Assembly (NCBI GenBank): GCA_945868875.1
Contig: CAMBMW010000003.1
Coordinates: forward strand, 1 to 40,584
DNA length: 40,584 nt
Origin: an uncultured Treponema sp.
Lineage (GTDB): Bacteria > Spirochaetota > Spirochaetia > Treponematales > Treponemataceae
Reading direction: 5' to 3'
Part shown: piece after piece, positions 9,153-19,015 of the stretch
Layout: every line of letters begins with the position of its first letter
How positions within the stretch are numbered: position 1 is the first letter of the stretch
Translations under genes and position numbers: made by a program
The notes under the pieces: generated by a model
Database searches by the model: none
What the model saw: only the letters and a program-made list of their open reading frames with translations
What the model was told of the DNA's origin: nothing

Positions 9153-10775
9153 TCATTTCAAAGGTAGAATTTGATTATACTTAGAGTTCCTGCAAATATG
9201 GAATCTTCCTTTCCATAAAAAGTTATCTAATTCTATTTTTCCAGAATCTTTAAGTTGTCTGACAACATCAACTGTTTCTCCGTGAGTCCAGGCATTAACT
9301 CCCAGAACTCTGCGGGTTTTCTTATTCAGTTTTGCAAAAATCTCATTTTCAATATCATTTTCAGAATAAAAATTTTTAGATTCTTTTATAACTGAATAAA
9401 CTGTCTGCCAGTCACACGCTTCCAGACTATTATTCACTGAATTTCTATATTTTATATTTTTTTTACCAGATTCTTTTGATTTTTCATTTCTTGCATTACA
9501 TAAATCGCATCCGCTGCAGACTGCCTGTTCAGCACCAAGAGCATCAAGCAGCACTTGTCTTCGGCATTTTTTTGTTTCTGCAAATTCACGCATTGCAGCT
9601 TCTCTTGAACCTTTTTTATAAAACGAATAATTCAATGAGTCTTCTAAACTCCAGATTAAAATTGCCTTTGCAACACTTCCATCTCTGCCACCCCTGCCTG
9701 CTTCCTGAATGTAGGCTTCTGCAGTTGGAGATGCTTCGATATGTAACACAGTTTTTATATCTTTTTTGTCGACTCCCATTCCATAGGCACAGGTTGCACA
9801 TAGAATTCCATCTTTGCTGTTGTAAAACCATTTTTCAATATTTTCCTTTTCAGATTTTTCCAAACCAGCATGATAAAACCTTGCAGCATCTCTTCCAAAA
9901 CAAACATTCAATTCTCTTGCCATATCTTCAGCTTTAAATCTGGTCCCACAAAAAATTATCATTGGTTTTGCTTCACTTTTTGCAAGCAATAAAGCTTCTT
10001 TTTTCTTTTCACAGGAATATCTGACAAAATAATGAATATTAGTTCTGTCGCTTTCGCTTCTAACAATATGTGCTTCACCGTCAAAAAGAATTTGTGCTAC
10101 ACGTTCCAAAACAACAGGAGATGCCGTTGCTGTAAAAGCTGTAATCATCGGAGAATTTAACTTCTTAATAACATCACCAAGCCCAAGATATGCTGGTCGA
10201 AATGAATCTCCCCATTCAGAAACACAATGTGCCTCGTCTATGGCAATATGCTTAATTCCAACACTGCACAGTCTCGAAACTAAATCGTCGTTTTCAAGTA
10301 CCTCTGGATTAGCCAGAATTATTTTTGCACCGTTTTTCAGCTTCAAAAAGTTTTCTTCCCGTTCCTGCTCCGTCTGACCTCCTCTAAAAACTACACTTCG
10401 CAGACTACCTTCTTCCATTCGTCGCTGCTGATCAGTCATCAACGCCAAAAGTGGATAAATAATCAACGAAGGACCATCTAACACTATCGCCGGAATCTGA
10501 AAACAAAGCGATTTTCCAGCTCCCGTCGGTAGAAGAACAATTTGGCGCCCTTTACAAAATGAATCCTGTTCGTCTTCACAATCATACTCGTCTTTGTGCA
10601 GTTGATAATCATACGCCTCGAGAATATTTGCTATAACAAGTCTTTGCCACGGATATAAATATTTAATTCCAAAATTGTCATAAGCAACCTGAGTAATATA
10701 GTCTTCACTTTCAAAAACTTCATCTTCCAAGGAAAACCTCCAGAACACATCCCAAAAAAGAACCAAAAAGTTCAA
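9153..10775 (-). CDS. recQ: RecQ-family ATP-dependent DNA helicase
   Basis: PTGAGKSLCFQIPA (Walker A), DEAHCVSEWGDSFRPAY, ATCAYGMGVDKKDI, QEAGRGGRDG, and a CRRQ..CSGCDLC zinc-binding region. Confidence 0.85.
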   Translation of the reverse strand: MNFLVLFWDVFWRFSLEDEVFESEDYITQVAYDNFGIKYLYPWQRLVIANILEAYDYQLHKDEYDCEDEQDSFCKGRQIVLLPTGAGKSLCFQIPAIVLDGPSLIIYPLLALMTDQQRRMEEGSLRSVVFRGGQTEQEREENFLKLKNGAKIILANPEVLENDDLVSRLCSVGIKHIAIDEAHCVSEWGDSFRPAYLGLGDVIKKLNSPMITAFTATASPVVLERVAQILFDGEAHIVRSESDRTNIHYFVRYSCEKKKEALLLAKSEAKPMIIFCGTRFKAEDMARELNVCFGRDAARFYHAGLEKSEKENIEKWFYNSKDGILCATCAYGMGVDKKDIKTVLHIEASPTAEAYIQEAGRGGRDGSVAKAILIWSLEDSLNYSFYKKGSREAAMREFAETKKCRRQVLLDALGAEQAVCSGCDLCNARNEKSKESGKKNIKYRNSVNNSLEACDWQTVYSVIKESKNFYSENDIENEIFAKLNKKTRRVLGVNAWTHGETVDVVRQLKDSGKIELDNFLWKGRFHICRNSKYNQILPLK

Positions 10776-10902
10776 ACAAAAAAATGAGTCTATATATATA
10801 TTATGTCAATGTGTTGAATTTTATACGAAAAAAAGTGAAAAAAAGTGAAAAAATGTAAAAAAAAAGGAAAAAAATTATTGAAATGCTAAAAAAACAATCA
10901 GG

Positions 10903-11118
10903 TTATTGTGTTTCCTTTTCTGAAATTGAATTTTTTTGAGGAACAGGCTTTGAAGTCTTAGTTTTGCTTATAAACTTATTTCTTTTATTAGGCTTCTTTT
11001 TATATGTAGTAATAAATTTTGCAAAACTTATTACTAAAATCATTACGATAACAGTTCCTATCACCCGGATATCTTTTAGTACCTGCAAAATAATATTAAA
11101 AATCTGATTTATATCCAT
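10903..11118 (-). CDS. Small single-TM protein with a basic tail
   Basis: 71-aa ORF with one hydrophobic segment (VIGTVIVMILVISFAKFI) and a Lys-rich C-terminus. Confidence 0.5.
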   Translation of the reverse strand: MDINQIFNIILQVLKDIRVIGTVIVMILVISFAKFITTYKKKPNKRNKFISKTKTSKPVPQKNSISEKETQ

Positions 11119-11178
11119 ACAAGAATTATCGGCATTTTAATTTAAATAATAAAATATTTGAAACATAATATAGTTTTT

Positions 11179-11207
11179 TTGTAATTTTACAGAAATAGTG
11201 ATATACT
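11179..11207 (+). promoter_or_regulatory. Candidate promoter immediately upstream of the OLD-like ORF
   Basis: TTGTAA (11179-11184), 17-bp spacer, TATACT (11202-11207); ATG at 11216, 8 nt after the -10. Confidence 0.55.
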
Positions 11208-11215
11208 AAAAAAAA

Positions 11216-12751
11216 ATGATACAAATAGAAACAAAAGTAAAAATTCCATTTCTCTGGGGAAAATCAGTTTTTAAAAAAACTAACTGGTCACAAATAAACC
11301 TCATAGTTGGACCAAATGGTTCAGGGAAAACCTTGCTTGCACAGCAACTTGCTAATGAGTTTACAACAGCAGGTTATATAACAAAGTTTATAACTGTTGA
11401 CAGGAATTACACGGAACAAATACATATTTTACGTGAGAAACCTGAAATCAGAAACAAAATAGAAATAGTTCTTTCCAATATGTTTGGAAAATCAATCCTC
11501 TTTATAGAAGATATTAACGGAATCTATATCCCGATTGTCAAAAATAAGGCGTGGAATGTTGATTACCTGCTTGATGATGTTGAATGTCATGGATTACGAG
11601 AAATTATTTCTTTGCTTATTTGTCTTTATAATAAAGATGATGCAAACTGCATTTTTTTTGATGAACCTGAACTTCACCTGCATCCTCAACTTCAAACTTT
11701 TTTTATCAATGAGATTAGAAAAGAAGTCCGCAATAGTTCACGAAGAGTTTTTTTTCTAATATCCCATTCGCCATTTTTTATTGATTTACGAACACCAGAA
11801 GAATTAATAGGAGTTATTGCCTGTCATATAAACAATCCACCTACAAGCATCGATAACCTGTCGTCAGAAGATGAAAGCTTAATGAAAAGATTTCTTCCAC
11901 GATTCAATTCATATCACAAACAGTTTTTTTTCTCAGATAATCAAATATTCGTTGAAGGATATACAGATCAACAGATGTTAACATATCTTTTATCATTCAT
12001 AAGGGATAATTCCAATATAGCTGGAACAGGAATAATTGATGTTGGTGGAAAAGATGAACTTGGAGTATTCTGTAAGATTTGTCAGCTTCTTGGAACAAAC
12101 AGCAGAATCATTACAGATTTAGATTCTCTTTTCAGTGGAAAGTTAAGAGATGTAATATCAAATGATGAAAGAATCAAAAAATGGTTATCAAAGCAGGAAG
12201 ATAAACAAAGTGCCTTTTATAGATATATTTTTACGAAAAAAGAATTAAACTGTCCTGTAACAATGGAAAGACTTATCACAAAACTTGAAAAATTATTGAT
12301 TTCAATCTCAAATGATTTAAAGAAAAATAGAAATAATCATGAGATTTCAGAAGACATAAGCTTACTATTTTCAAAACTTGATTATCTTGAACAAAAGCAT
12401 GAAAATGCTCAGAGTATTGATACTTATAAAACCGTTGTGATGCAGGTTATAAATAATCAATATGAGCAACTTACAGAGTTTCTTTCGGAACAGAATAAAA
12501 AAATGATTCCAATAATAAAAAACTTATTCCAATTTATTTTAGCAGCAGCAGAGGCCGCAAGAGTATATATTCTTCCAAAAGGATGTATAGAACATTATTA
12601 TACTCAATCAAAAATTTTATATATGCCAGTTTCTGGAAAAGACAAATTGTTTCGTATTGAACTTGACTTTCTTCAGGATGCTCACAGAAAAACAGTTATG
12701 AAAAACTATTCTGAATTGATTTCTCTATTAGAAAAAGCAACTTCATTGTAG
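11216..12751 (+). CDS. OLD-family-like ATPase with C-terminal TOPRIM (putative nuclease)
   Basis: GPNGSGKT (Walker A), CIFFDEPELHLHPQ (signature/Walker B), FLISHSPFFID, then FVEGYTDQQM...IDVGGKDELGVFCKICQLLGTNSRIITDLDSLF (TOPRIM Glu and DxD). Confidence 0.75.
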   Translation: MIQIETKVKIPFLWGKSVFKKTNWSQINLIVGPNGSGKTLLAQQLANEFTTAGYITKFITVDRNYTEQIHILREKPEIRNKIEIVLSNMFGKSILFIEDINGIYIPIVKNKAWNVDYLLDDVECHGLREIISLLICLYNKDDANCIFFDEPELHLHPQLQTFFINEIRKEVRNSSRRVFFLISHSPFFIDLRTPEELIGVIACHINNPPTSIDNLSSEDESLMKRFLPRFNSYHKQFFFSDNQIFVEGYTDQQMLTYLLSFIRDNSNIAGTGIIDVGGKDELGVFCKICQLLGTNSRIITDLDSLFSGKLRDVISNDERIKKWLSKQEDKQSAFYRYIFTKKELNCPVTMERLITKLEKLLISISNDLKKNRNNHEISEDISLLFSKLDYLEQKHENAQSIDTYKTVVMQVINNQYEQLTEFLSEQNKKMIPIIKNLFQFILAAAEAARVYILPKGCIEHYYTQSKILYMPVSGKDKLFRIELDFLQDAHRKTVMKNYSELISLLEKATSL

Positions 12752-12752
12752 T

Positions 12753-13910
12753 TTATAAATTATCAAGAATCTTTTCCAAATCTATACGGATGAAACCACT
12801 TCTTCCTGTTTGATAGAATAGTTTTTCTTCCCAGGCAGCATATAATGTTGTTCCTGAAATGCAAAAATGGGAATATACAAAGTTTTCAGGAAGAACTGGC
12901 AGTCTTATTACAATAGGTTTTCCACCCCTAAGAATATGAGAAGCCTGCAGTGCTCCTTCAAAAAAAATTGTTCCGTCTTCAAACAATGCTGCACTCCAGC
13001 TTTCAGCCAGAATTGCTTTAGATATCAACGGTTTTTCATCATTCTTTTTGTTTAAATATACTTTACTTGAAGTTCCATAAACTGAACTTACTTCCACAGT
13101 AAATGATGTTTTGTCTGAAAACCCTGCTAAAAGTAATTTTATTCTTTCGGGTGCATGTTTATAGTCTATCTGTGATTTTGCAATTCTAAACTCTTCAACT
13201 GAACTTTGTTTTATTGAAATGTTTCCTTCTGCTGTTGCGGGTGATAGAGATAATAAAGAAATAGTTGGTGAAAAGGAGATGTATTCAAATGTTGTTTTAT
13301 TATCTTCCATGCTTTTTATACAGCAAAGCCAGTTAATTCCATCCCATATAAAATCAATAACTTCAGCATTAGGAAGAGAAGAAAGATTATTACTATTAAT
13401 TACAGGATATGAGATTTTTGCACTTTTATCAAACTGAACAAGAAAATACTGACTGCTTTTTTCATTATTATAGTTGAGTGTTTTTGTAGTTTCATTAAAA
13501 AAAGTACTTTTATACAATGAAAAAACAGGAGTATCATTGCAAAAAAACAGATTCCCTGCTGTTCGATTGGAAAAAAGATTATTATCTTTTGATAGAAAAA
13601 AGTCAGCATTGTCAAAACAAAGAATTCCACATCTGTTCACCACAGCATAACCTTCATTTTCCGTGCAATTCGAAGAAGAAATTCTTACAGCTTCTGTCCA
13701 CGGCAAAAAGGCTTTTGGAGGCACCTGGTTTATTCTGGTAACCTTTTGATAATCATTACCATTAAAATAAAACCATTCATGATTTGTCTTTTTCTCATCA
13801 AGTTCTGGAATTGATACAATTTCAATGTGACTGTCTTTTTTTTGACAACTTTGAAATACAAATAAATTAGTTAACAAACAAAAAACTAATAAAATATTTA
13901 TTTTTTTCAT
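12753..13910 (-). CDS. Hypothetical lipoprotein
   Basis: Lipobox-like NLFVFQSC after a hydrophobic signal; 4-bp overlap with the upstream gene. Confidence 0.6.
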   Translation of the reverse strand: MKKINILLVFCLLTNLFVFQSCQKKDSHIEIVSIPELDEKKTNHEWFYFNGNDYQKVTRINQVPPKAFLPWTEAVRISSSNCTENEGYAVVNRCGILCFDNADFFLSKDNNLFSNRTAGNLFFCNDTPVFSLYKSTFFNETTKTLNYNNEKSSQYFLVQFDKSAKISYPVINSNNLSSLPNAEVIDFIWDGINWLCCIKSMEDNKTTFEYISFSPTISLLSLSPATAEGNISIKQSSVEEFRIAKSQIDYKHAPERIKLLLAGFSDKTSFTVEVSSVYGTSSKVYLNKKNDEKPLISKAILAESWSAALFEDGTIFFEGALQASHILRGGKPIVIRLPVLPENFVYSHFCISGTTLYAAWEEKLFYQTGRSGFIRIDLEKILDNL

Positions 13911-14872
13911 AATCTATTGTGATATATCGGCAGATAGATTACTTCTTTTGAAACAATTTTTTTTGAATTACAATTAAGAATTATCCCATAACAGATTCCA
14001 TCAGAGAAAAAATTAGGATTATCCATCTTAATCATAGTTTTATTTTTACTGTAAAGATATTCATTTTCCGGAATAAATCTCGAAAATAAATGAAAGTTTT
14101 CTTGATTCGATACAGTTGTTAAGTCAGTTATATCTTCCATAATTTCATCCAGAAAAAAATCAAAACAGTTTGTAAGATTAAAATATGATTGATAAAATTT
14201 CTTGTTACTTAAATTTTCCAGTAATCTAGTTGAGTTTATGAGCCATGGATTGTAAACAGCATGGTTTTCATCAATAATTGATTTTTGTATATTATTATTG
14301 ATGCAGTTCTGAGCTTTTTTCCAGTTAAACTTCAAGGCAAATTCTTTTAATTCACTATTTGATTTCCCGTTTTTAATCCCATTTTTAAAAAAAACTCTCA
14401 AACATTCTGCTAAAAAACCATTCTCCCACGAAAGAGTAATTATATCATTCTCTGTGTTTTCAAATGGATAAACTGTTCCAGAGGGGAAAAAAAATGAAGT
14501 TTCAAATGATTCCATATTCTCAGATGTATTTTCGCTGTCAGAGCTTTGAATAACTTTATACGCTTGTGTAATTGGAGTTGCTGTTATACTAAAAGGTTCA
14601 TTTTTATTCATAGATATAGTAAATGAAGTTTCATTTGAATAAAAAATAGTGTCCTGATAAGAATTACATAAACATATTTCCCATTTTATTAATTTTGGAT
14701 AATCAGGATATTGACTTTTTGATTTATTACCAGAATTATCAGGCGGCCATGCTGGTAATACAACAAGAAGTTCTTCTTTTTGACTGGAATTACACCAAAA
14801 ATCACACCCTTCAAGAAGAAGCAAAGACAAAAACAGTACAATAATTTTATTTATAAATCTATAAAAGTTCAT
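13907..14872 (-). CDS. Hypothetical lipoprotein
   Basis: Signal peptide with lipobox LLLLEGC. Confidence 0.6.
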   Translation of the reverse strand: MNFYRFINKIIVLFLSLLLLEGCDFWCNSSQKEELLVVLPAWPPDNSGNKSKSQYPDYPKLIKWEICLCNSYQDTIFYSNETSFTISMNKNEPFSITATPITQAYKVIQSSDSENTSENMESFETSFFFPSGTVYPFENTENDIITLSWENGFLAECLRVFFKNGIKNGKSNSELKEFALKFNWKKAQNCINNNIQKSIIDENHAVYNPWLINSTRLLENLSNKKFYQSYFNLTNCFDFFLDEIMEDITDLTTVSNQENFHLFSRFIPENEYLYSKNKTMIKMDNPNFFSDGICYGIILNCNSKKIVSKEVIYLPIYHNRL

Positions 14873-14932
14873 ATAATAATATTATGTGAAACTGTTCAAT
14901 TTAAAACGATTTTTTTAAAAAAAATTGCTGTT

Positions 14933-16210
14933 TTAATCCATAATTGTTATTTCAACACGTCTGTTTCTGCTGCGCCCTTCTTCTGTGGCGTTTGAAGCGA
15001 CTGGCTGAGTGGAACCTTTTCCTTGAGTAAAAATATGATATTCACTTCGAATATTATTTTTAATCAAAAAGTCAGCTACGCTTTTGGCACGGCTTTCAGA
15101 AAGTGCCTGTCTTGCACTTTCAGTTCCACGTTCTGCACAATGTCCTGTAACCAAAAGATCGTTGTTAAATTGTTTTAATACCTCTCCAATCTTTTGAAGT
15201 TTTTTTTGCTCGGAAGGTAAAAGTTTATCAGAATCAGGTTCGAACTGAATATTTTCTATGCTCAGTGTCAGACCTTTTTCTCCTTGAGAAACGTTGACAT
15301 TATCAAGATTATAGTTTTTAAAAGTTTCCTGAAGTTTCTTTACATTAGCCTGACTGTTTACAGAGGTAAAACCTGTTACTTCACCTTGTGATTTTCCGTT
15401 AAAAACATAAGTATTCCCGTAAAAATCTACCATTTTGATTTGAAATTCCTCTAGAAAATGGTCGATTTCATTTTTTTGAGTGTCCCAGTAGATTTTCTGT
15501 TTTGCATATCCTCTGGCTCCTGCAAAATTTGAATTTTTGTAATACTGTCCTGATGTATTATCCTGGAAAAAATTATAATAAACATCAATTATATGCAGAG
15601 TTTTACTTTCAGTTTTACTGTTTTTTTCAAAATTATTATGATTTTCAGTGGAATTGACAGTAATTGTATCTGAATAAGTGTAAGTTGCTGTAAAAGGGAT
15701 GGAAAGTGCATCGTTCATTTGAAAAAGTTCGCGGCAATCGTGCACTTCAAGACCTTCTGCCTGCCATGACTGACCAATTTGAATTTTTTCTGATGGAAAA
15801 GATGGAACATTTCTAACTGTTGGCAAAAAATCGCTGCTACAGTTATAGAATTCGCCATTTTTTCTTCTATATAGATTTACAGAATTTTCTTCACCCCAGG
15901 AAAGTGTATCCCCAGTGTGCTGGATAAGCGAATTCTGAGTTGTCATATAATCAGTTTGAAGATATTCGCTGCCATCTTCGAGAATATCCAAAACTGTGGA
16001 GGACGTACGATTAATGAATTCTGTTTTGTTATTAAGTCTGCCGTTAAAAAATGCTTCTTCGTAAACTGTGGAAACATGGGAAAAGGCATCACCTTTTTTA
16101 TGAACAAACTGAAAAAGAATACCTTCGTTTTGTTGAGAAAAAAAAGGAAATATGAAAACAAATAAGAGAGTGAAGAAGTTAAGCTGTTTTTTGATTTTTT
16201 TTGTAATCAT
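14933..16210 (-). CDS. OmpA-family outer-membrane/peptidoglycan-associated protein
   Basis: C-terminal OmpA domain: FEPDSDKLLPSEQKKLQKIGEVLK...VTGHCAERGTESARQALSESRAKSVADFLI...GRSRNRRVEITI. Confidence 0.85.
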   Translation of the reverse strand: MITKKIKKQLNFFTLLFVFIFPFFSQQNEGILFQFVHKKGDAFSHVSTVYEEAFFNGRLNNKTEFINRTSSTVLDILEDGSEYLQTDYMTTQNSLIQHTGDTLSWGEENSVNLYRRKNGEFYNCSSDFLPTVRNVPSFPSEKIQIGQSWQAEGLEVHDCRELFQMNDALSIPFTATYTYSDTITVNSTENHNNFEKNSKTESKTLHIIDVYYNFFQDNTSGQYYKNSNFAGARGYAKQKIYWDTQKNEIDHFLEEFQIKMVDFYGNTYVFNGKSQGEVTGFTSVNSQANVKKLQETFKNYNLDNVNVSQGEKGLTLSIENIQFEPDSDKLLPSEQKKLQKIGEVLKQFNNDLLVTGHCAERGTESARQALSESRAKSVADFLIKNNIRSEYHIFTQGKGSTQPVASNATEEGRSRNRRVEITIMD

Positions 16211-16290
16211 ACCTTTATTATACTTTAAAAAATATTTTTTTCAATTATAATATATTTACTTGATTGAAAGGACGTTATTAAGGTGACTTA

Positions 16291-16698
16291 ATGGGAATAA
16301 AAATGATAGATAAAGCACTCGAAAATCCCAGATTTTTATTGGTTTTGATAGTCTTTTTATTAACACTATTAATAATCCAATTTTTCAGAAATCAATGTGA
16401 TAAAAAAAATTTAAGAAAAGATGCTGTAAAAAGATCAAAAGCGGTCATAAACGGGCAGGTTGCAGAACAGATTGCTCCGTTTCTCCCTGATTTTCCTGCA
16501 AATCCATCTGATGCAAGGTTTATAGGAAAACCAGTAGATTTTATCGTGTTTTCGGGGCTTTCAGAAAATGAAAAAATTGATGAAATTTTGTTTGTGGAAG
16601 TGAAAACTGGAAAATCTCTGCTGAGTGAAAGAGAAAAAGAAGTAAAAAAAGCAATAGAACAAAGAAAAGTGCGTTATGTTGAATATAGAATCAATTAA
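16291..16698 (+). CDS. Holliday-junction-resolvase-related endonuclease-like protein (PF10107 type)
   Basis: N-terminal TM helix, then ARFIGKPVDFIVFSGLSE..EILFVEVKTGKSLLSEREKEVKKAIEQRKVRYVEYRI (D..ExK core). Confidence 0.7.
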   Translation: MGIKMIDKALENPRFLLVLIVFLLTLLIIQFFRNQCDKKNLRKDAVKRSKAVINGQVAEQIAPFLPDFPANPSDARFIGKPVDFIVFSGLSENEKIDEILFVEVKTGKSLLSEREKEVKKAIEQRKVRYVEYRIN

Positions 16699-16792
16699 AA
16701 TAAGCGTGAGAAAAAAAAGATTTCAAAACAAATATAAATTTTAGTTTTTTTTTAGAAAATTTCCGTAAGATTATGATTTAAGTGAGGGGTAA

Positions 16793-18274
16793 ATGAAAAA
16801 AATTGTAAAAATTTTTTTATGTCTGTTAATCTGTGTTTTATCTTCCTGTGCTTCATCAAAAGTAGAAAAACAGGAAAGTCTTCAGACTGTTGAAACTGCA
16901 AATTCAAACAAAAAAATCAAACCAATAAAGTATAATGAACAGAAATATCAGCAGGCTTACCAGAATCGTGATTACCAAACTTGTCTTGGCATGCTTTTAC
17001 ACAAAACAAAGAAAAAAGCTGATATTCGGGATAATCTTGATTTAGGAATGCTTTATTTTCTGACTGGAGATTATGCTCAGGCTTCGGCTATTTTTGAAAA
17101 GGCTGATGCCCAGATGTATGATTCTGTTACAAAAAGTGTTACAAGAACTATTGCAAAAACAGTCGGAAATGAAAATGCAAAAGAGTATACTGGAAATGTG
17201 TATGAATATCTTCTTGTAAACACAATGAATTCCCTTTGCTATTATCTTCTGGGAGATATGAATAATGCCGTAAATCAACTGACAAAACTGTCAGATTTGA
17301 AATTGCCAGAATACAGACGTCTTTACGGTGAAGTAAACATAAATAATGAACTCGATTCCTCTGCGCAAGAAAATTTTAAGTCAAATATGAATTCTCTAAA
17401 ATCATTTAGTATTGACTCATCTGTATTCACAACGGCATCACCAAAAAAGCCAACAGAAAATGATGTTTATAAAGAATCTGCTCTTGCAAGATATTTAAGT
17501 TTGATTTTACGTCAGGCAGACGGGGATAAAAGTCAGATTGATTCAGATACTATGGTGTTAAAGTCATTGATACGAAATTTTGATGAATCAGATTCACAGA
17601 TACCTTCGGATAAAGGACGAATAAATGTTCTGGCACTTGGCGGATTGATTGGAAAACAGACAGAAAAACAGTTATATTTCCCATCAAAATCCCATTATTT
17701 CTATGTTCCGACTGGTAACAAAAAGTATTCATTGATTCCAGTTCAGTTTAAGTTTGTTTATCCGGTTTTTGAACAGAAAACAACAGTCAAAAATATCAGT
17801 GTTACAATCGATAATGTTGGAACAAAACAAACTTTTGTATTGGAAAACTTCAACAAAAATCTTGAAAAATCCGTAAATCTTCGTGCTGCAAAAGAGTATA
17901 ATGCAAGTATGATTAGAAGTATAACAAAAAAAGTTAGTGGACTTGTGGCAGGAATAGCTAGTATTGATGCAAGTTATGTAGGTTTACGTAGTCTTTCTGG
18001 CGTAGCATATACACTTGCCTCAATTGCATTTGAAGGTTTATGTGCTTCAACAGAGGCTGGACTTGCAGCAATTGATTTAACAGAAACTGCTGATATACGT
18101 CAAGGAGAATTTTTCCCGGAAACTGTAAACGCAGCAGGTTTTACGGTTCCAGAGGGACATTATAAAGGAAAAGTAGTATATCAATTTATGGATGGAAATA
18201 TTATAGAAGATTTTTTTGAAGTTGATGTAAAAGATGGAAAACCTTCGTTAATTGTATCTTCCTGCATAAAATGA
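16793..18274 (+). CDS. COG3014-like TPR-type lipoprotein
   Basis: Lipobox LSSCASS; repeat-like NLDLGMLYFLTGDYAQASAIFEKAD and NSLCYYLLGDMNNAVNQL; followed by an LpoB-like gene. Confidence 0.65.
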   Translation: MKKIVKIFLCLLICVLSSCASSKVEKQESLQTVETANSNKKIKPIKYNEQKYQQAYQNRDYQTCLGMLLHKTKKKADIRDNLDLGMLYFLTGDYAQASAIFEKADAQMYDSVTKSVTRTIAKTVGNENAKEYTGNVYEYLLVNTMNSLCYYLLGDMNNAVNQLTKLSDLKLPEYRRLYGEVNINNELDSSAQENFKSNMNSLKSFSIDSSVFTTASPKKPTENDVYKESALARYLSLILRQADGDKSQIDSDTMVLKSLIRNFDESDSQIPSDKGRINVLALGGLIGKQTEKQLYFPSKSHYFYVPTGNKKYSLIPVQFKFVYPVFEQKTTVKNISVTIDNVGTKQTFVLENFNKNLEKSVNLRAAKEYNASMIRSITKKVSGLVAGIASIDASYVGLRSLSGVAYTLASIAFEGLCASTEAGLAAIDLTETADIRQGEFFPETVNAAGFTVPEGHYKGKVVYQFMDGNIIEDFFEVDVKDGKPSLIVSSCIK

Positions 18275-18342
18275 TTCATTTTGAACATGATTTATCAAAC
18301 TGGTGATTATTTTTAATAATCTACTTAATAATCTATTTAAGG

Positions 18343-18370
18343 TTGAAAAAATTACAATAAAAAGTATAAT
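18343..18370 (+). promoter_or_regulatory. Sigma70-type promoter upstream of the LpoB-like gene
   Basis: TTGAAA (18343-18348), 16-bp spacer, TATAAT (18365-18370), agagg SD before ATG at 18392. Confidence 0.7.
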
Positions 18371-18391
18371 AATATTTGAGAGGTATTTATT

Positions 18392-19000
18392 ATGAAAACA
18401 AAAGTTACTTTTTTGTGTTTATTATCTGTTTGTTTAGGTATTTTCATGTCGTGTGGTTCAACATCAGTAAAACGATATGATACTAATGAAAGTGTAAAAG
18501 ATTTAAGTGGATATTGGAATGATAATGATGTTAATCAAGTATGCACTACATTAATTGATTCTTGTTTAAAATCAAAAAGAATTGCAAATTTCACGAAAAC
18601 TAATGGCAGAGCTCCTGTTGTTATTCTTGGGACAATCAGAAATAAAAGTGTTGAACATATTGATACATCAATTCTTTCTAAAAGATTTCAGAATGTAATT
18701 ATTAATGATGGAACTTTGGAATTTGTAGCAGATGCTACTCAAAGAGATGAACTTCGTGCTGAAAAATATGATCAGGCTGAAAATGCTTATGAAACTGCAA
18801 AATCTATTGGAAATGAACTTGCTGCTGATTTTATGCTTCAGGGAACTGTCACAACAATTGTAGATACTGAAGGTAAACAACAGGTACGAACATATCAGGT
18901 TGATATGCAGCTGATTGATTTGGAAACGAATAAAATTATCTGGGCTGACCAGAATAATGATATTAGAAAGTATATAAAAAGACCTTCTGCAAAATTCTAG
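18392..19000 (+). CDS. Penicillin-binding protein activator LpoB-like lipoprotein
   Basis: Lipobox MSCGS; DLSGYWNDNDVNQVCTTLIDSCL; ADFMLQGTVTTIVD; YQVDMQLIDLETNKIIWADQN. Confidence 0.85.
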   Translation: MKTKVTFLCLLSVCLGIFMSCGSTSVKRYDTNESVKDLSGYWNDNDVNQVCTTLIDSCLKSKRIANFTKTNGRAPVVILGTIRNKSVEHIDTSILSKRFQNVIINDGTLEFVADATQRDELRAEKYDQAENAYETAKSIGNELAADFMLQGTVTTIVDTEGKQQVRTYQVDMQLIDLETNKIIWADQNNDIRKYIKRPSAKF

Positions 19001-19015
19001 CAATCTGGTTTATTC

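Noticed and set aside
9476-9937. 153-aa plus-strand ORF antisense to recQ
   Set aside because: Antisense to a well-supported gene, with His/Leu/Gln-rich composition typical of a reverse-frame artefact.
10829-10880. Short agtgaaaaaa repeats upstream of recQ
   Set aside because: Simple A-rich low-complexity sequence with only about two imperfect copies.
11216-12751. Gabija or PARIS defence operon
   Set aside because: No UvrD-like GajB and no separate DUF4435-type AriB neighbour. Only a single OLD-like ORF is supported.
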